From Salinibacterium sp. (lineage in GTDB: Bacteria; Actinomycetota; Actinomycetes; Actinomycetales; Microbacteriaceae), in assembly GCA_019638845.1 (NCBI GenBank), contig JAHBSZ010000003.1, positions 466,835 through 530,834 on the forward strand: a DNA stretch of 64,000 bases, written 5' to 3'. This document shows positions 1 to 9,887 of the stretch, in pieces. The translations under genes were made by a program, and so were the position numbers. Below the pieces are notes generated by a model. It did not search any database. It saw nothing but the letters and a program-made list of their open reading frames with translations, and had not been told where the DNA came from. Within the stretch, counting starts at the first letter, position 1. Each line of letters opens with the position of its first letter.

Positions 1-1041
1 GCCACGGATGCCTCGGCGCAGCCCCTCATCGACCGCGCGACGATCACGGCAGAAGCCGTCCACACCGTGCGCGACCTGGTCAACACTCCCCCGAGCGATC
101 TCTACCCCGCGACTCTTGCTGACGCTGCACAGGCGCTGGCGAAGGACGCCCCAGTAACCGTGGAGGTGCTCGCCGAGAAGGAACTGCTCGCGGGCGGTTT
201 CGGCGGCATCCTGTCGGTCGGGCAGGGTTCGACACGTGGCCCGCGTCTCGTCAAGGTCAGCTACTCCCCTAGCGGCGCCACGAAACACCTCGCGCTCGTG
301 GGTAAAGGAATCACCTTCGACACCGGTGGCCTGTCACTCAAGCCGCCGGCCTCGATGATCGGGATGAAGTACGACATGACCGGTGCAGCGACGGTGCTCG
401 CGGTGGCGCTCGCCGCCGCAAAACTCGCCTTGCCCATACGCGTCACGGCATGGCTGTGTATTGCGGAAAACATGCCGTCGGGCGCCGCAATGCGACCCAA
501 CGATGTCATCCGGATTCGTGGGGGAAAGACCGTCGAAGTACTCAACACGGATGCCGAGGGACGCCTCGTGCTCGCCGACGGGCTCGTCGCCGCAAGCGAG
601 GAAGAGCCGGACGCCATCATTGACGTCGCAACGCTCACTGGCGCGGCATCCGTCGCAATGGGAACCCGGTACGTCGGAACGATGGGCGACGCGGAACTCG
701 CCCAGCGTGCCGTAGCCGCGGGCAACCGTGTGGGCGAAACTCTGTGGCACATGCCGATCGCAGCGGAACTACGGCCGCTCCTCGCTTCCGATATTGCCGA
801 CATCGCGAATATCAAACCCGGCAACACTGCTGGCGGAATGATGATCGCTGCCGCTTTCCTTCGCGAATTCATCGGAACAACCGGCGAAGGCGACGAGAAA
901 AAGACGATCCCCTGGGCTCATCTCGACATCGCCGGTCCCGCCAACAACAGCGGAAACGGCTGGGGCTTCACAGCTAAAGGACCGACCGGAGTGGCGGTAC
1001 GCGCGCTCATCGAACTGGCCGGGGAATTTAGCCGTCCGTAG
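1..1041 (+). CDS. pepA: Leucyl aminopeptidase (M17 family), 5' end outside the window
   Basis: Cytosolic metallo-aminopeptidase that removes N-terminal residues from peptides. The frame is open from base 1, so the gene begins upstream; the visible 346 codons hold the end of the N-terminal domain and the whole catalytic domain. The family signature NTDAEGRLVLADG (bases about 541-580) carries metal-binding Asp and Glu and the catalytic Arg, and VGKGITFDTGGLSLKP holds the metal-binding Lys and Asp. The stop is TAG at 1039-1041. lpdA follows after a gap of about 100 bp. The catalytic part looks intact; only the N-terminus is missing. Confidence 0.93.
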   Translation, partial: ATDASAQPLIDRATITAEAVHTVRDLVNTPPSDLYPATLADAAQALAKDAPVTVEVLAEKELLAGGFGGILSVGQGSTRGPRLVKVSYSPSGATKHLALVGKGITFDTGGLSLKPPASMIGMKYDMTGAATVLAVALAAAKLALPIRVTAWLCIAENMPSGAAMRPNDVIRIRGGKTVEVLNTDAEGRLVLADGLVAASEEEPDAIIDVATLTGAASVAMGTRYVGTMGDAELAQRAVAAGNRVGETLWHMPIAAELRPLLASDIADIANIKPGNTAGGMMIAAAFLREFIGTTGEGDEKKTIPWAHLDIAGPANNSGNGWGFTAKGPTGVAVRALIELAGEFSRP

Positions 1042-1140
1042 TAAGGTTTTTGAGGCGGGCTTTTCTCCGCCCCGATCCGGTCGCCCACCACACATCCTTG
1101 GCGTGCCGGTGCACAAATCCTTACAGAGGAGTTGCTGGGA

Positions 1141-2514
1141 TTGTCTGAGCACACGTTTGATCTTGTCGTTCTCGGTGGCGGAAGTGGTGGTTATGCCGCA
1201 GCGCTACGCGCAAGCCAACTCGGGATGACCGTGGGGCTGATCGAGAAGGGGAAGGTGGGCGGCACCTGCCTGCATGTCGGGTGCATCCCGACCAAAGCTC
1301 TCCTCCACTCGGCTGAGGTAGCGGACGTGACGCGCGAAGCAGCCAAGTACGGCGTCTCATCGACGTTCGGCGGCATCGACATCGCAAACGTCACCGCGTA
1401 CCGTCAAGAGGTCGTAGCCAGCAAGTACAAGGGCCTTCAGGGCCTCATCAAGGCGCGCGGGATCACGACGATTGAGGGCGAAGGCAAGCTCATCTCGCCC
1501 ACGACCGTTCAGGTCGGCGATGACACGGTCACCGGAAAGAACGTCATTCTTGCCACCGGCTCCTACTCCCGCTCGCTTCCCGGCCTTGAGATCGGCGGTC
1601 GGGTGATCACCTCCGAGCAGGCCCTCGACCTCGATTTCGTGCCCAAGAAGGTCGTCGTCCTCGGTGGCGGCGTCATCGGAGTCGAATTCTCCAGCGTCTG
1701 GAAGAGCTGGGGCGCTGAAGTCCAGATCGTCGAGGCCCTCCCTCACCTCGTTCCGAACGAGGACGAAGCGATCAGCAAGCAGTTCGAGCGCGCCTTCCGC
1801 AAGCGCGGCATCGAGTTCAGCCTCGGCGTTCGATTCCAGTCCGTCACCCAGAACGATCAGGGAGTGGTCGTCACTCTCGAAGACGGCAAAACGTTCGAGG
1901 GTGAACTTCTTCTCGTCGCGGTCGGGCGCGGACCGCAGACGGCCGGCCTCGGGTTCGAGGAAGTCGGCGTCACCATGGATCGCGGTTTCGTCATCACGAA
2001 CGAGCGTCTCGCCACGAACATCCCTGGCGTGTACGCCGTGGGCGACATCGTTCCCGGCCTCCAACTCGCGCATCGCGGGTTCCAACAGGGCATTTTCGTC
2101 GCCGAGGAAATCGCAGGCCTGAAGCCCGTGGTCATCGAGGACGTCAACATTCCCAAGGTCACCTACAGCGACCCCGAGGTTGCCTCGGTCGGCTTGTCCG
2201 AAGCCAAGGCTGCTGAGCAGTACGGCGCCGACAAGGTCAGCTCGTACGACTACAACTTGGCAGGCAATGGCAAGAGCCACATCATCGGCACTTCCGGTCT
2301 GGTGAAGGTTGTTCGCGTCAACGACGGCCCCGTCGTCGGAGTACACATGATCGGCGCTCGTGTGGGTGAACTGATCGGGGAGGCTCAGCTCGCGGTCAAC
2401 TGGGAGGCGTACCCGGAGGACATCGCTCCCCTGATCCACGCCCACCCCACGCAGAACGAGGCCCTCGGCGAGGCATTCCTCGCCCTCGCGGGCAAGCCGC
2501 TGCACGCGATCTAG
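1141..2514 (+). CDS. lpdA: Dihydrolipoamide dehydrogenase (E3)
   Basis: FAD/NAD-dependent E3 of 2-oxoacid dehydrogenase complexes; it reoxidises dihydrolipoyl groups on E2. The N-terminal GGGSGGYAAALRA loop binds FAD; GGTCLHVGCIPTK carries the redox disulfide (Cys43/Cys48); VVVLGGGVIGVEF is the NAD-binding Rossmann loop; HAHPTQNEALGEA near the C-terminus is the His-Glu catalytic dyad. I place the start at TTG 1141 because AGAGGA (1125-1130) is about 10 nt upstream; an in-frame TTG at 1132 is too close to that ribosome site. The length (457 aa) is normal. E2 follows after 47 bp, so the two are probably co-transcribed. Confidence 0.95.
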   Translation: MSEHTFDLVVLGGGSGGYAAALRASQLGMTVGLIEKGKVGGTCLHVGCIPTKALLHSAEVADVTREAAKYGVSSTFGGIDIANVTAYRQEVVASKYKGLQGLIKARGITTIEGEGKLISPTTVQVGDDTVTGKNVILATGSYSRSLPGLEIGGRVITSEQALDLDFVPKKVVVLGGGVIGVEFSSVWKSWGAEVQIVEALPHLVPNEDEAISKQFERAFRKRGIEFSLGVRFQSVTQNDQGVVVTLEDGKTFEGELLLVAVGRGPQTAGLGFEEVGVTMDRGFVITNERLATNIPGVYAVGDIVPGLQLAHRGFQQGIFVAEEIAGLKPVVIEDVNIPKVTYSDPEVASVGLSEAKAAEQYGADKVSSYDYNLAGNGKSHIIGTSGLVKVVRVNDGPVVGVHMIGARVGELIGEAQLAVNWEAYPEDIAPLIHAHPTQNEALGEAFLALAGKPLHAI

Positions 2515-2561
2515 CCCCGAACTAAGCTGTTGAGAAGAAGCGTCACAAAGGAGCATCACTG

Positions 2562-4109
2562 ATGAGCGAATCCGTCAACCTTCCGGCACTCGGCGAGAGT
2601 GTCACCGAGGGTACGGTTACCCGCTGGCTGAAGAAGGTCGGCGACCGTGTGGAGGTTGACGAGCCTCTGCTCGAAGTCTCCACCGACAAGGTCGATACCG
2701 AGATTCCCTCGCCCATCGCCGGCGTGATCGAAGCCATCCTCGTTGCCGAAGACGAAACCGTCGAGGTCGGAACCGCACTGGTCACCATCGGTGATGGCTC
2801 GGGCGCCGCTGCCGAGACTCCGGCTCCCGCTGCAGAGGCACCTGCCGCCGAAGCGGCCGAGGCTCCTGCTGCCGAGGCTCCCGCTGCACCTGCTGCCGAA
2901 GCTCCCGCTGCGGAAGCTCCCGCGGCCGAGCCCGCAGAGGTCGCTGCTCCCGCCGCGGAGGCTCCAGCGGAGGCTCCAGCGGAGGCTCCAGCCCCTGCGG
3001 CCGCTGCACCCGCCGCCGAAGCACCTGCGCCGGCGCCCGCGGCAGCCGCACCCACGGCAGCCCCTGCTGCGGCAGCTCCTGCTGCGACAGCCCCTGCTGC
3101 GGCAGCTCCTGCCGCACCCGAGACACCCGCTGCCCCGGCGGCCCCGGCCGCCACAGCGCCTGCCGCTGCCGCCCCCGCTGCCGAGGCGACGCCTGATTCT
3201 CAGGCGGGCTACGTGACTCCGCTTGTCCGCAAGCTCGCCAACGAGCGGGGCATTGACTTGGCCGCCGTCGCCGGTACCGGTGTTGGTGGACGTATCCGCA
3301 AGCAAGACGTGCTGAGCGCGTCATCCGCGACCGCGTCGGCTTCCTCGGCCCCTGCTGCCGCCGCTGCCCCGGCCAAGCCGCTCGAGGTCTCCGCGCTACG
3401 CGGTACGACGGTTCCGATGTCGCGGCTACGCAAGGTCATCGCCGAGCGTGCGGTGATCTCGATGCAGAGTTCGGCCCAGCTCACCTCGGTGGTCGAGGTC
3501 GACGTCACGTTGGTTGCGCACTACCGCGATCAGGTGAAGGCCGACTTCCAGGCCAAGACCGGGACGAAGCTTTCATTCCTTCCGTTCTTCGCGCTGGCGG
3601 CCGCTGAAGCGCTGCAGGCATATCCGATCATCAACGCGACCATCGAGGGTGACACGATCGTGTATCCGGCTCAGGAGAACATCTCCATCGCAGTCGATAC
3701 CGAGCGTGGACTGTTGACTCCGGTCATCCGCGACGCCGCATCGCTCAACCTGGCAGGTTTTGCGGCGCAGATCACCGATCTTGCGGAGCGCACTCGCGAC
3801 AACAAGCTCAAGCCCGATGAGCTCGCCGGCGGAACATTCACTCTCACGAATACCGGCTCTCGCGGAGCGCTGTTCGACACTCCAATCGTGTTCCTGCCCC
3901 AGTCGGCGATTCTGGGAACAGGTATCGTCACGAAGAAACCCGTCGTGGTAAGCGACGCTGGCGGCGATGCGATTGCGATCCGCTCGATGGTCTACCTTGC
4001 ACTGAGCTACGACCACCGCATCGTCGACGGCGCAGACGCCGCGCGGTTCCTCGTCGCGGTCAAGGATCGCCTCGAGAGCGGCGACTTCGCATCGAAACTC
4101 GGCATCTGA
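2562..4109 (+). CDS. sucB: 2-oxoacid dehydrogenase E2 (dihydrolipoyl acyltransferase)
   Basis: E2 core enzyme that carries acyl groups on lipoyl-lysine to CoA. Residues 1-80 form one lipoyl domain with lipoylated Lys43 in STDKVDTE. Residues about 84-215 are an Ala/Pro/Glu flexible linker of APAAEAP-like repeats. A peripheral E3-binding domain follows ([23 protein letters not shown]), then the catalytic domain ending with DHRIVDG (His485, Asp489). In related actinobacteria this E2 can serve both pyruvate and 2-oxoglutarate dehydrogenase, so substrate specificity is open. It lies directly after lpdA; a homodimeric E1 (aceE) lies 28 kb away, and lipB/lipA, which make its cofactor, are 1.4 kb downstream. 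Confidence 0.9.
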   Translation: MSESVNLPALGESVTEGTVTRWLKKVGDRVEVDEPLLEVSTDKVDTEIPSPIAGVIEAILVAEDETVEVGTALVTIGDGSGAAAETPAPAAEAPAAEAAEAPAAEAPAAPAAEAPAAEAPAAEPAEVAAPAAEAPAEAPAEAPAPAAAAPAAEAPAPAPAAAAPTAAPAAAAPAATAPAAAAPAAPETPAAPAAPAATAPAAAAPAAEATPDSQAGYVTPLVRKLANERGIDLAAVAGTGVGGRIRKQDVLSASSATASASSAPAAAAAPAKPLEVSALRGTTVPMSRLRKVIAERAVISMQSSAQLTSVVEVDVTLVAHYRDQVKADFQAKTGTKLSFLPFFALAAAEALQAYPIINATIEGDTIVYPAQENISIAVDTERGLLTPVIRDAASLNLAGFAAQITDLAERTRDNKLKPDELAGGTFTLTNTGSRGALFDTPIVFLPQSAILGTGIVTKKPVVVSDAGGDAIAIRSMVYLALSYDHRIVDGADAARFLVAVKDRLESGDFASKLGI

Positions 4110-4131
4110 TCCTGCAGTTGTTCCGCATGGC

Positions 4132-5415
4132 CTACTCCTCCAGGTAGTCCCTGATACGCCAACCGGCCTCGCCCTTCACCAGAAGGACCGAGGCCGGTTC
4201 GCTGTCCGCCCCCAAGGAGATGAGTGCCGAATCCCCTAGTCGCTGGACAAGCTCAAGGTCTTGGAGGGACGGGAGCGTTGCGGCGCCACCGTCTACGATC
4301 GACCGCACGAGTGCCCGATCCTCGTCAAGCGCCGCAGAATTCCGTTGATCAACATCCCCGAAACACAGCTCGTCGAGGTCGCGGATGCACCGCTCCCTCG
4401 TCTCGAGAAGCACGCGTGCGGCGGCGATCGGATCGTCCCCATCGACCGGCCCCTCCCGCACAGAGACCGACTCAGGAGTGGCGGCGTGGACTGGCTGAGC
4501 GGCTTCCGGTTCCGCGCGCGGAAGAGCCACGACCGCAAGGAGCAGCGCGGCAAGCGACGCGCCCGCCGTTATCCACACGGGTCGACGCACGCGACGCAGC
4601 GCGTTGACGACGCGCTCGCGCCATGTTGGCGTCTGGGGCGCGATGTCGGCGACGTTCTCGGTGATCGCGCGGGAGGTCTCGATCACTCGCGAGGGCAGCA
4701 CTGCACCGTCGAGTTGGCGCGGGCGGAGGTCAACCGGGAGCGGCTGCGCCAGCTCGAAAAGCCGCTCAGCGAACTCGACCAGCCATGCGCCCGGGGCAGC
4801 CTCCGTGCGTGCACTCTGCGCGAGTTCAGTTGCGTTCGCCCGATCGAGCACTGTCGCGGCAAGCACACCGAAGGCAACAACATCGGCAAGCACTGCTGGC
4901 TCGGTTTCTATCCGTGCGACGGGGAGGTGCGGCGTGAATATACTCGCCCGGCCGAAACAGGCAAGTGTCGGAGCGCCCGCAGCGTCGAAGAGCACCGATC
5001 CGGGACCGAGGCTGCCGTGGGCTACGCCTGCCGAGTGCAGTCGAGCGAGAGCACTCGCGATCGGCGCAAGAATCGTGATCGCCTCACCCGCTTCGAGTGT
5101 TGCGCGATCGACAAGGACACGAGCGAGACTGCTCGCTGCATGGCGGCTGAGGATGAGTACGGGAGCACCCTCGAGAGTGGACGCGACATCGATGACCCGC
5201 ACGACGTGCTCCCCCGCGGCACGAGAGAGTGACTCGACCTCGAGGTATACCGATTCGTCGGTGACCGCCGGGCCATAGATCTTCATCACAACTGGGACGG
5301 CATGCGGCAGGTCGACCACGGGGTGGGCGATGAACACCTCTGCCCGCGAGCCCGCTCCGATGACACGCAGAAGCCGGTAGCCGCCGATGATCTGAGGGTG
5401 GGAAGAATGAGGCAC
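4132..5415 (-). CDS. Membrane-anchored protein kinase-like protein, probable pseudokinase
   Basis: 427 aa from a GTG start. The N-terminal about 210 residues follow a Ser/Thr kinase fold: a glycine-loop-like GAGSRAEVF (20-28), VVMKIY with Lys45 in the ATP-lysine position, and LARLHSAGVAHG in the catalytic-loop region. The catalytic HRD is HGS (133-135) and the Mg-binding DFG is CFG (153-155), so both catalytic aspartates are missing. A single membrane helix follows (WITAGASLAALLLAVVALP, about 280-298), then about 125 residues, presumably outside the cell, with two cysteines in RCIRDLDELCFG. It converges on sucB and is divergent from lipB. Function unknown; a scaffold or sensor role is inference. 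Confidence 0.75.
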   Translation of the reverse strand: MPHSSHPQIIGGYRLLRVIGAGSRAEVFIAHPVVDLPHAVPVVMKIYGPAVTDESVYLEVESLSRAAGEHVVRVIDVASTLEGAPVLILSRHAASSLARVLVDRATLEAGEAITILAPIASALARLHSAGVAHGSLGPGSVLFDAAGAPTLACFGRASIFTPHLPVARIETEPAVLADVVAFGVLAATVLDRANATELAQSARTEAAPGAWLVEFAERLFELAQPLPVDLRPRQLDGAVLPSRVIETSRAITENVADIAPQTPTWRERVVNALRRVRRPVWITAGASLAALLLAVVALPRAEPEAAQPVHAATPESVSVREGPVDGDDPIAAARVLLETRERCIRDLDELCFGDVDQRNSAALDEDRALVRSIVDGGAATLPSLQDLELVQRLGDSALISLGADSEPASVLLVKGEAGWRIRDYLEE

Positions 5416-5515
5416 GCCACGAGTGTCCTGCGAGCGAGGCCCGCTGGTGGCGAATGCTTCCGACGCCGGGGAACAGCTCGGAAGGTCTGCGCTGGGGAGG
5501 ACGTAGACTCATCAG

Positions 5516-6142
5516 GTGGTCGACTTTGTCGTCACGGGGCTAAGCGCCAACTCCGTGCCGTATGTCGAAGCCTTAGAGCTTCAACGCGCAACCCATCATG
5601 CCGTCGTGACCGGGGCCTCCCCCGACACCGTCATGTTCCTCGAGCACCCGTCGGTCTATACCGCGGGAAAGCGCACCGAGGACCATGAGCGTCCCACGGA
5701 CGGCACACCCGTCATCGATGTGGACCGTGGTGGAAAGATCACGTGGCATGGTCCCGGCCAGCTCGTGGGTTACCCGATCCTGCGCCTGCCAGAGCCGATC
5801 GACGTCGTCGGGTACGTGCGACGGTTGGAGGGCATCCTCATTGATGCGCTCGCGCGGTTACAGATCGAAGCTGACCGCGTCGAAGGCCGATCCGGGGTAT
5901 GGATGCGCGGAACCGACAAGATCGCAGCGATCGGTATCCGAGTGGCACACGGGGTGACCATGCATGGCTTCTCGCTCAACTGCAACAACACCTTCGAGGC
6001 ATACGACCGGATCGTCGCGTGCGGGCTTGCTGACGCCGGCGTCACATCGATCTCGCGCGAACTCGGTCGCGACGTCCCGACGACGCACGTCGTGCCGATC
6101 GTGCAAGCGGCGTTTATCGACACGATGGTGGGGATGCGATGA
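5516..6142 (+). CDS. lipB: Lipoyl(octanoyl) transferase
   Basis: Moves octanoyl from octanoyl-ACP to lipoyl domains, the first step of lipoate synthesis. The sequence has the family hallmark [17 protein letters not shown], the active-site Lys135 in [18 protein letters not shown], and the acyl-accepting Cys169 in [16 protein letters not shown] start at 5516; 208 aa, normal length. Its TGA overlaps the ATG of lipA (ATGA), so the two are translationally coupled. The substrate proteins (the E2 gene at 2562) and the ACP (acpP at 42816) are both in this window. Confidence 0.95.
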   Translation: MVDFVVTGLSANSVPYVEALELQRATHHAVVTGASPDTVMFLEHPSVYTAGKRTEDHERPTDGTPVIDVDRGGKITWHGPGQLVGYPILRLPEPIDVVGYVRRLEGILIDALARLQIEADRVEGRSGVWMRGTDKIAAIGIRVAHGVTMHGFSLNCNNTFEAYDRIVACGLADAGVTSISRELGRDVPTTHVVPIVQAAFIDTMVGMR

Positions 6143-7131
6143 CCGAACGCAAGTTGTTGCGCCTTGAAGTACGCAACGCATCGACACCCATCGAGCGCAA
6201 GCCTGAGTGGATCAAGACCGTTGCCAAGATGGGTCCCGAATACCGTCAACTGCAGGATCTCGTAAAAGGCGAGAACCTACACACCGTCTGCCAGGAGGCC
6301 GGATGCCCAAACATTTTCGAATGTTGGGAAGACCGGGAGGCGACATTTCTCATCGGTGGCAGTCAATGCACGCGACGATGCGACTTCTGCCAGATCGACA
6401 CCGGAAAACCCGCGGACTATGACACGGATGAACCGCGACGCGTCGCGGAATCCGTCACGAAGATGAACCTCCGGTATGCCACGGTGACCGGCGTCGCGCG
6501 CGACGACCTGCCCGATGAGGGTGCCTGGCTCCACGCCGAAACCGTGCGCCAGATCCACGATCAGAATCCCGGCACAGGCGTTGAGATCCTCGCCACCGAC
6601 TTCTCGGGGAATCCAGAGCTCCTGGGCGTCGTCTTCGACTCTCGCCCAGAAGTATTCGCACACAACGTCGAGACGGTGCCGCGCATCTTCAAGCGAATTC
6701 GGCCGGCGTTTCGATACGAGCGTTCGCTGGATGTCATCACCCAGGCGCGTGCCGCTGGACTCATCACGAAGTCGAACCTCATCCTCGGCATGGGCGAAGA
6801 GCCGCATGAGGTGAGCGCCGCCCTCCGCGACCTTCACGATGCGGGAACCGACATCATCACCATCACCCAGTACCTGCGGCCCACCGCGAGACATCTGCCG
6901 GTTGCTCGGTGGGTGACGCCGCAAGAGTTCCTCGAGTTCAGCGACGAGGCCGAAGCGATGGGTTTCCTTGGCGTGCTCGCCGGGCCGCTCGTGCGCTCGA
7001 GCTATCGCGCGGGGCGCCTGTGGGCCCGGTCGATGCTCGCCAAGGGCCGTGACATCCCGGAGCACCTCACGCACCTCGCGGACAACGAACGCGGATTCGC
7101 GCAAGCGGTCTCCGGAAGGGCCTTATCCTAG
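6139..7131 (+). CDS. lipA: Lipoyl synthase (radical SAM)
   Basis: Inserts two sulfur atoms into protein-bound octanoyl chains. Two Fe-S clusters are visible: the auxiliary cluster from Cys51, Cys56 and Cys62 ([12 protein letters not shown]) and the radical SAM cluster from Cys77, Cys81 and Cys84 ([10 protein letters not shown]3CX2C). The C-terminal VRSSYRAG supplies the conserved Ser that ligates the auxiliary cluster. 330 aa, normal length. It starts inside the lipB stop (ATGA) and is followed 4 bp later by the DUF4191 gene, the usual actinobacterial order. Confidence 0.96.
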   Translation: MTERKLLRLEVRNASTPIERKPEWIKTVAKMGPEYRQLQDLVKGENLHTVCQEAGCPNIFECWEDREATFLIGGSQCTRRCDFCQIDTGKPADYDTDEPRRVAESVTKMNLRYATVTGVARDDLPDEGAWLHAETVRQIHDQNPGTGVEILATDFSGNPELLGVVFDSRPEVFAHNVETVPRIFKRIRPAFRYERSLDVITQARAAGLITKSNLILGMGEEPHEVSAALRDLHDAGTDIITITQYLRPTARHLPVARWVTPQEFLEFSDEAEAMGFLGVLAGPLVRSSYRAGRLWARSMLAKGRDIPEHLTHLADNERGFAQAVSGRALS

Positions 7132-7135
7132 GAGC

Positions 7136-7858
7136 ATGGCACGCACCACCACGACCCCTGCCCCCGCCGCAAAGGCTCCCAAGGAGCCCGGACGCCTGAA
7201 GCAGATGTACCAGGTCTTCACGATGACCATCCGGTACGACAAGCTGGCTATCTGGTGGCTTCTCGCCGGCTTCCTGTTGCCGGTATTGGCCGGATTGGCG
7301 CTCGCATTCATCCTGTCGCGCGATCAGGTGCTCGGCTTCGTGCTCTACATCGTCTCGGGCGTGCTCGGCGGTGTTCTCGTCTTCCTCATCATTCTCGGCC
7401 GCCGCGCAGAACGGGCCGCCTACTCGCAGATCGCCGGACAGCCGGGTGCCGTGGGCGCCGTGCTGAAGAGCTCGCTTCGTCGTGGCTGGACGGCGAGCGA
7501 AATGCCCGTGGCCGTGAGCCCGAAGACCCAGGATGCCGTCTACCGCGCCGTGGGCAAGGGTGGAGTCGCCCTTATCGGTGAAGGCCCGAAGTCTCGCACC
7601 CAAACCATGCTCGAAGCGGAGCGCAAGAACGTCTCGCGCATCCTGCCGAACGTACCCGTGACTTTCTTGTACGTCGGCCCCGATGCCGAGGCGACACCCC
7701 TGTACAAGCTGCCGACAAAGTTGCGGGGCATCAAGTCCGTTCTGCGCAAGCCGGAAATCCTTGCGGTGTCGAACCGGCTGAACTCCTTGGGCCGCAACGG
7801 GCTTCCCATCCCCAAAGGCATGGACCCGCTCAAAGCCCGCGCCCCTCGGCCCCGCTAG
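7136..7858 (+). CDS. DUF4191 family membrane protein
   Basis: 240-aa protein of unknown function that commonly follows lipA in actinobacteria. A short N-terminal tail rich in Thr, Pro, Ala and Lys precedes two adjacent membrane helices (about residues 40-62 and 68-90). The remaining 150 residues are hydrophilic and probably cytoplasmic, with an LRRGWTASEMPVAV segment and a basic Pro-rich C-terminus. I start it at ATG 7136, preceded by GGAG and overlapping the end of lipA; longer in-frame starts would run deep into lipA. Its stop overlaps the convergent RDD gene by 4 bp. Confidence 0.85.
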   Translation: MARTTTTPAPAAKAPKEPGRLKQMYQVFTMTIRYDKLAIWWLLAGFLLPVLAGLALAFILSRDQVLGFVLYIVSGVLGGVLVFLIILGRRAERAAYSQIAGQPGAVGAVLKSSLRRGWTASEMPVAVSPKTQDAVYRAVGKGGVALIGEGPKSRTQTMLEAERKNVSRILPNVPVTFLYVGPDAEATPLYKLPTKLRGIKSVLRKPEILAVSNRLNSLGRNGLPIPKGMDPLKARAPRPR

Positions 7859-8262
7859 CGCCTGACGAGTACCGTCGCTGGCCAGCGGTCGTGCATCCCG
7901 CGCTGGTCACGATCCCAGATGACGGCAGGGATGACCAGGCACAGCAAGATCGTGCGTGCAAAGGGACGCCATAGGCCCAGATAACCGCCCGCGACCGGAA
8001 CTACCCGCATGCCCAGCACGAGGTGACCGACGCTACCATTCGCTGTGAGAAGGAACACCACCTGGGCGACGGCGAAGATCGCCAAAGTTGCCCACGCTTC
8101 GTAGGAAAAGAACGCGACGGAGATAAGGATCGCGATGCCCCAGTCGAGGGCGAGAGCGATGAGTCGTCGGCCGGGTCGGGCAATCGAACGTGGACCATTT
8201 TCGGGGAGCCCGAGACGCTTCCCCGGCCAGTCGCGTGACGGTGTCGGAGTGCTTGGCATCAT
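7855..8262 (-). CDS. RDD family membrane protein
   Basis: 135-aa protein with three predicted membrane helices. The RDD family pattern is visible: [17 protein letters not shown] with the conserved Arg and Asp in the first helix, then a mid-protein helix and a C-terminal helix ([14 protein letters not shown]) followed by the family-typical [17 protein letters not shown] ending. Function of RDD proteins is generally unclear; transport has been suggested for some. Two consecutive ATG codons at 8262 and 8259 are possible starts. It is divergent from glnA, and the intergenic region holds the GlnR box. Confidence 0.85.
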   Translation of the reverse strand: MMPSTPTPSRDWPGKRLGLPENGPRSIARPGRRLIALALDWGIAILISVAFFSYEAWATLAIFAVAQVVFLLTANGSVGHLVLGMRVVPVAGGYLGLWRPFARTILLCLVIPAVIWDRDQRGMHDRWPATVLVRR

Positions 8263-8286
8263 CCGATCCTACCGAGCGACAGACGT

Positions 8287-8324
8287 GTAACCTCCCGGAA
8301 ACAATCGCGTGACAGGTGCGAAAC
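8287..8324 (+). promoter_or_regulatory. GlnR box upstream of glnA
   Basis: Four half-sites at exact 11-bp spacing: GTAAC (8287-8291), GAAAC (8298-8302), GTGAC (8309-8313), GAAAC (8320-8324), each separated by six bases. This equals the actinobacterial GlnR consensus gTnAC-n6-GaAAC repeated twice. It ends 67 bp before the glnA start. A TATTAA (8340-8345) or TACCCT (8335-8340) just downstream could be the -10. The site also lies upstream of the divergent RDD gene. Confidence 0.85.
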
Positions 8325-8391
8325 TGGGCACCCGTACCCTATTAACTGGCCGCGTCTGCAGCCGACTAGTACCAAGCCCTGGAGTTCCCCC

Positions 8392-9816
8392 ATGTTCAAA
8401 GACTCTTCCGAGGTCCTGAAGTTCATCAAGGACACCGACGTCAAGTTCCTCGACATCCGTTTCACCGACCTTCCGGGCGTGCAGCAGCACTTCAATATCC
8501 CGGCCTCAACAGTCGACGAGGAGTTCTTCTCGGTCGGCCAGTTGTTCGATGGCTCGTCCATCCGCGGTTTTGCCTCGATCCACGAGTCGGACATGCAGTT
8601 GATCCCGGATGTGACGACGGCGTATGTCGACCCGTTCCGCACCGAGCGCACGCTCATCATGGTGTTCGACATCTACAACCCGCGCAACGGTGAGATCTAC
8701 GGTCGCGACCCGCGCCAGGTGGCGAAGAAGGCGGAGAAGTACCTCGCCTCGACCGGGATCGCCGACACCGCGTACTTCGCACCCGAGGCCGAGTTCTACA
8801 TCTTCGACGATGTGCGCTACAGCGTGAAGCAGAACGAGAGCTTCTACGCCGTCGACTCCGAGGAAGGCGCCTGGAACTCGGGCCGCGTCGAAGAGGGCGG
8901 AAACCTCGCCAACAAGACGCCGTACAAGGGTGGCTACTTCCCCGTGAGCCCCGTCGACAAGCAAGCCGACCTGCGCGACGACATCAGCCTCAAGCTGATC
9001 GATGCGGGCCTTATTCTCGAGCGCGCACACCACGAGGTGGGCACCGGTGGCCAGGCGGAGATCAACTACCGCTTCGACACGATGGTTCACGCCGCTGACG
9101 ACATCCTGAAGTTCAAGTACATCGTCAAGAACACCGCCCTCGAGTGGGGCAAGGTCGCGACCTTCATGCCGAAGCCCCTGTTCGGCGACAACGGCTCGGG
9201 TATGCACACCCACCAGTCGCTGTGGAACGGCTCCGAGCCGCTCTTCTACGACGAAAAGGGCTACGGCGGGCTGAGCGACATCGCTCGCTGGTACATCGGC
9301 GGCCTGCTCAAGCACGCTCCCGCTGTGCTCGCGTTCACGAACCCGACGCTCAACTCCTACCGCCGCCTCATCCCCGGCTTCGAGGCTCCCGTGAACCTGG
9401 TCTACTCGGCCGGCAACCGTTCGGCCTCGATTCGTATCCCGATCACGGGCACGAACCCCAAGGCCAAGCGCATCGAGTTCCGCGCACCGGATGCCTCGGG
9501 TAACCCGTACCTCGCGTTCGCAGCGCAGCTCATGGCTGGTCTCGACGGCATCAAGAACAAGATCGAGCCGCATGAGCCCGTCGACAAGGACCTGTACGAG
9601 CTGCCGCCTGAGGAAGCCAAGCTCATCCCCCAGGTTCCCGGATCGCTCGGGGAGGCGCTCGATGCGCTCGAGGCCGACCACGACTTCCTCACCGAGGGCA
9701 ACGTGTTCACGCCTGACCTGATCTCGACCTGGATCTCCTATAAGCGCAACGCGGAGATCATCCCGGCAGCACAGCGTCCGCACCCGTTCGAGTACGAGCT
9801 GTACTTCTCGGTGTAG
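8392..9816 (+). CDS. glnA: Glutamine synthetase type I (adenylylatable)
   Basis: Makes glutamine from glutamate, ammonia and ATP; the main ammonium-assimilating enzyme. 474 aa, the length of GSI-beta enzymes. Visible motifs: FDGSSIRGF near the N-terminus, [11 protein letters not shown] in the active site, [12 protein letters not shown], the ATP-site NRSASIRIP, and the adenylylation loop [11 protein letters not shown] with Tyr402, the residue GlnE would modify. ATG 8392 follows GGAG about 9 nt upstream. Expression is probably under GlnR. A strong hairpin terminator follows. Confidence 0.97.
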   Translation: MFKDSSEVLKFIKDTDVKFLDIRFTDLPGVQQHFNIPASTVDEEFFSVGQLFDGSSIRGFASIHESDMQLIPDVTTAYVDPFRTERTLIMVFDIYNPRNGEIYGRDPRQVAKKAEKYLASTGIADTAYFAPEAEFYIFDDVRYSVKQNESFYAVDSEEGAWNSGRVEEGGNLANKTPYKGGYFPVSPVDKQADLRDDISLKLIDAGLILERAHHEVGTGGQAEINYRFDTMVHAADDILKFKYIVKNTALEWGKVATFMPKPLFGDNGSGMHTHQSLWNGSEPLFYDEKGYGGLSDIARWYIGGLLKHAPAVLAFTNPTLNSYRRLIPGFEAPVNLVYSAGNRSASIRIPITGTNPKAKRIEFRAPDASGNPYLAFAAQLMAGLDGIKNKIEPHEPVDKDLYELPPEEAKLIPQVPGSLGEALDALEADHDFLTEGNVFTPDLISTWISYKRNAEIIPAAQRPHPFEYELYFSV

Positions 9817-9835
9817 TTCCAGCGCCACAGCACCT

Positions 9836-9869
9836 CAGCGGCCGCTCTCCTTGGGGAAGGCGGCCGCTG
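9836..9869 (+). terminator. Hairpin terminator after glnA
   Basis: Perfect 10-bp inverted repeat CAGCGGCCGC (9836-9845) / GCGGCCGCTG (9860-9869), 14-base loop, followed by TCGTTGT. It begins 20 bp after the glnA stop. Confidence 0.75.
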
Positions 9870-9887
9870 TCGTTGTAGCCTCGGTGC

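Noticed and set aside
1055-1080. Terminator after pepA (GGCGG...CCGCC)
   Set aside because: Arms are only 5 bp with an 8-base loop; too weak to call.
2556-3305. Long open frames opposite sucB, Gly/Arg/Ser-rich
   Set aside because: They mirror the Ala/Pro-rich linker of E2. Composition is that of antisense GC-rich repeats, with no ribosome site or family motif.
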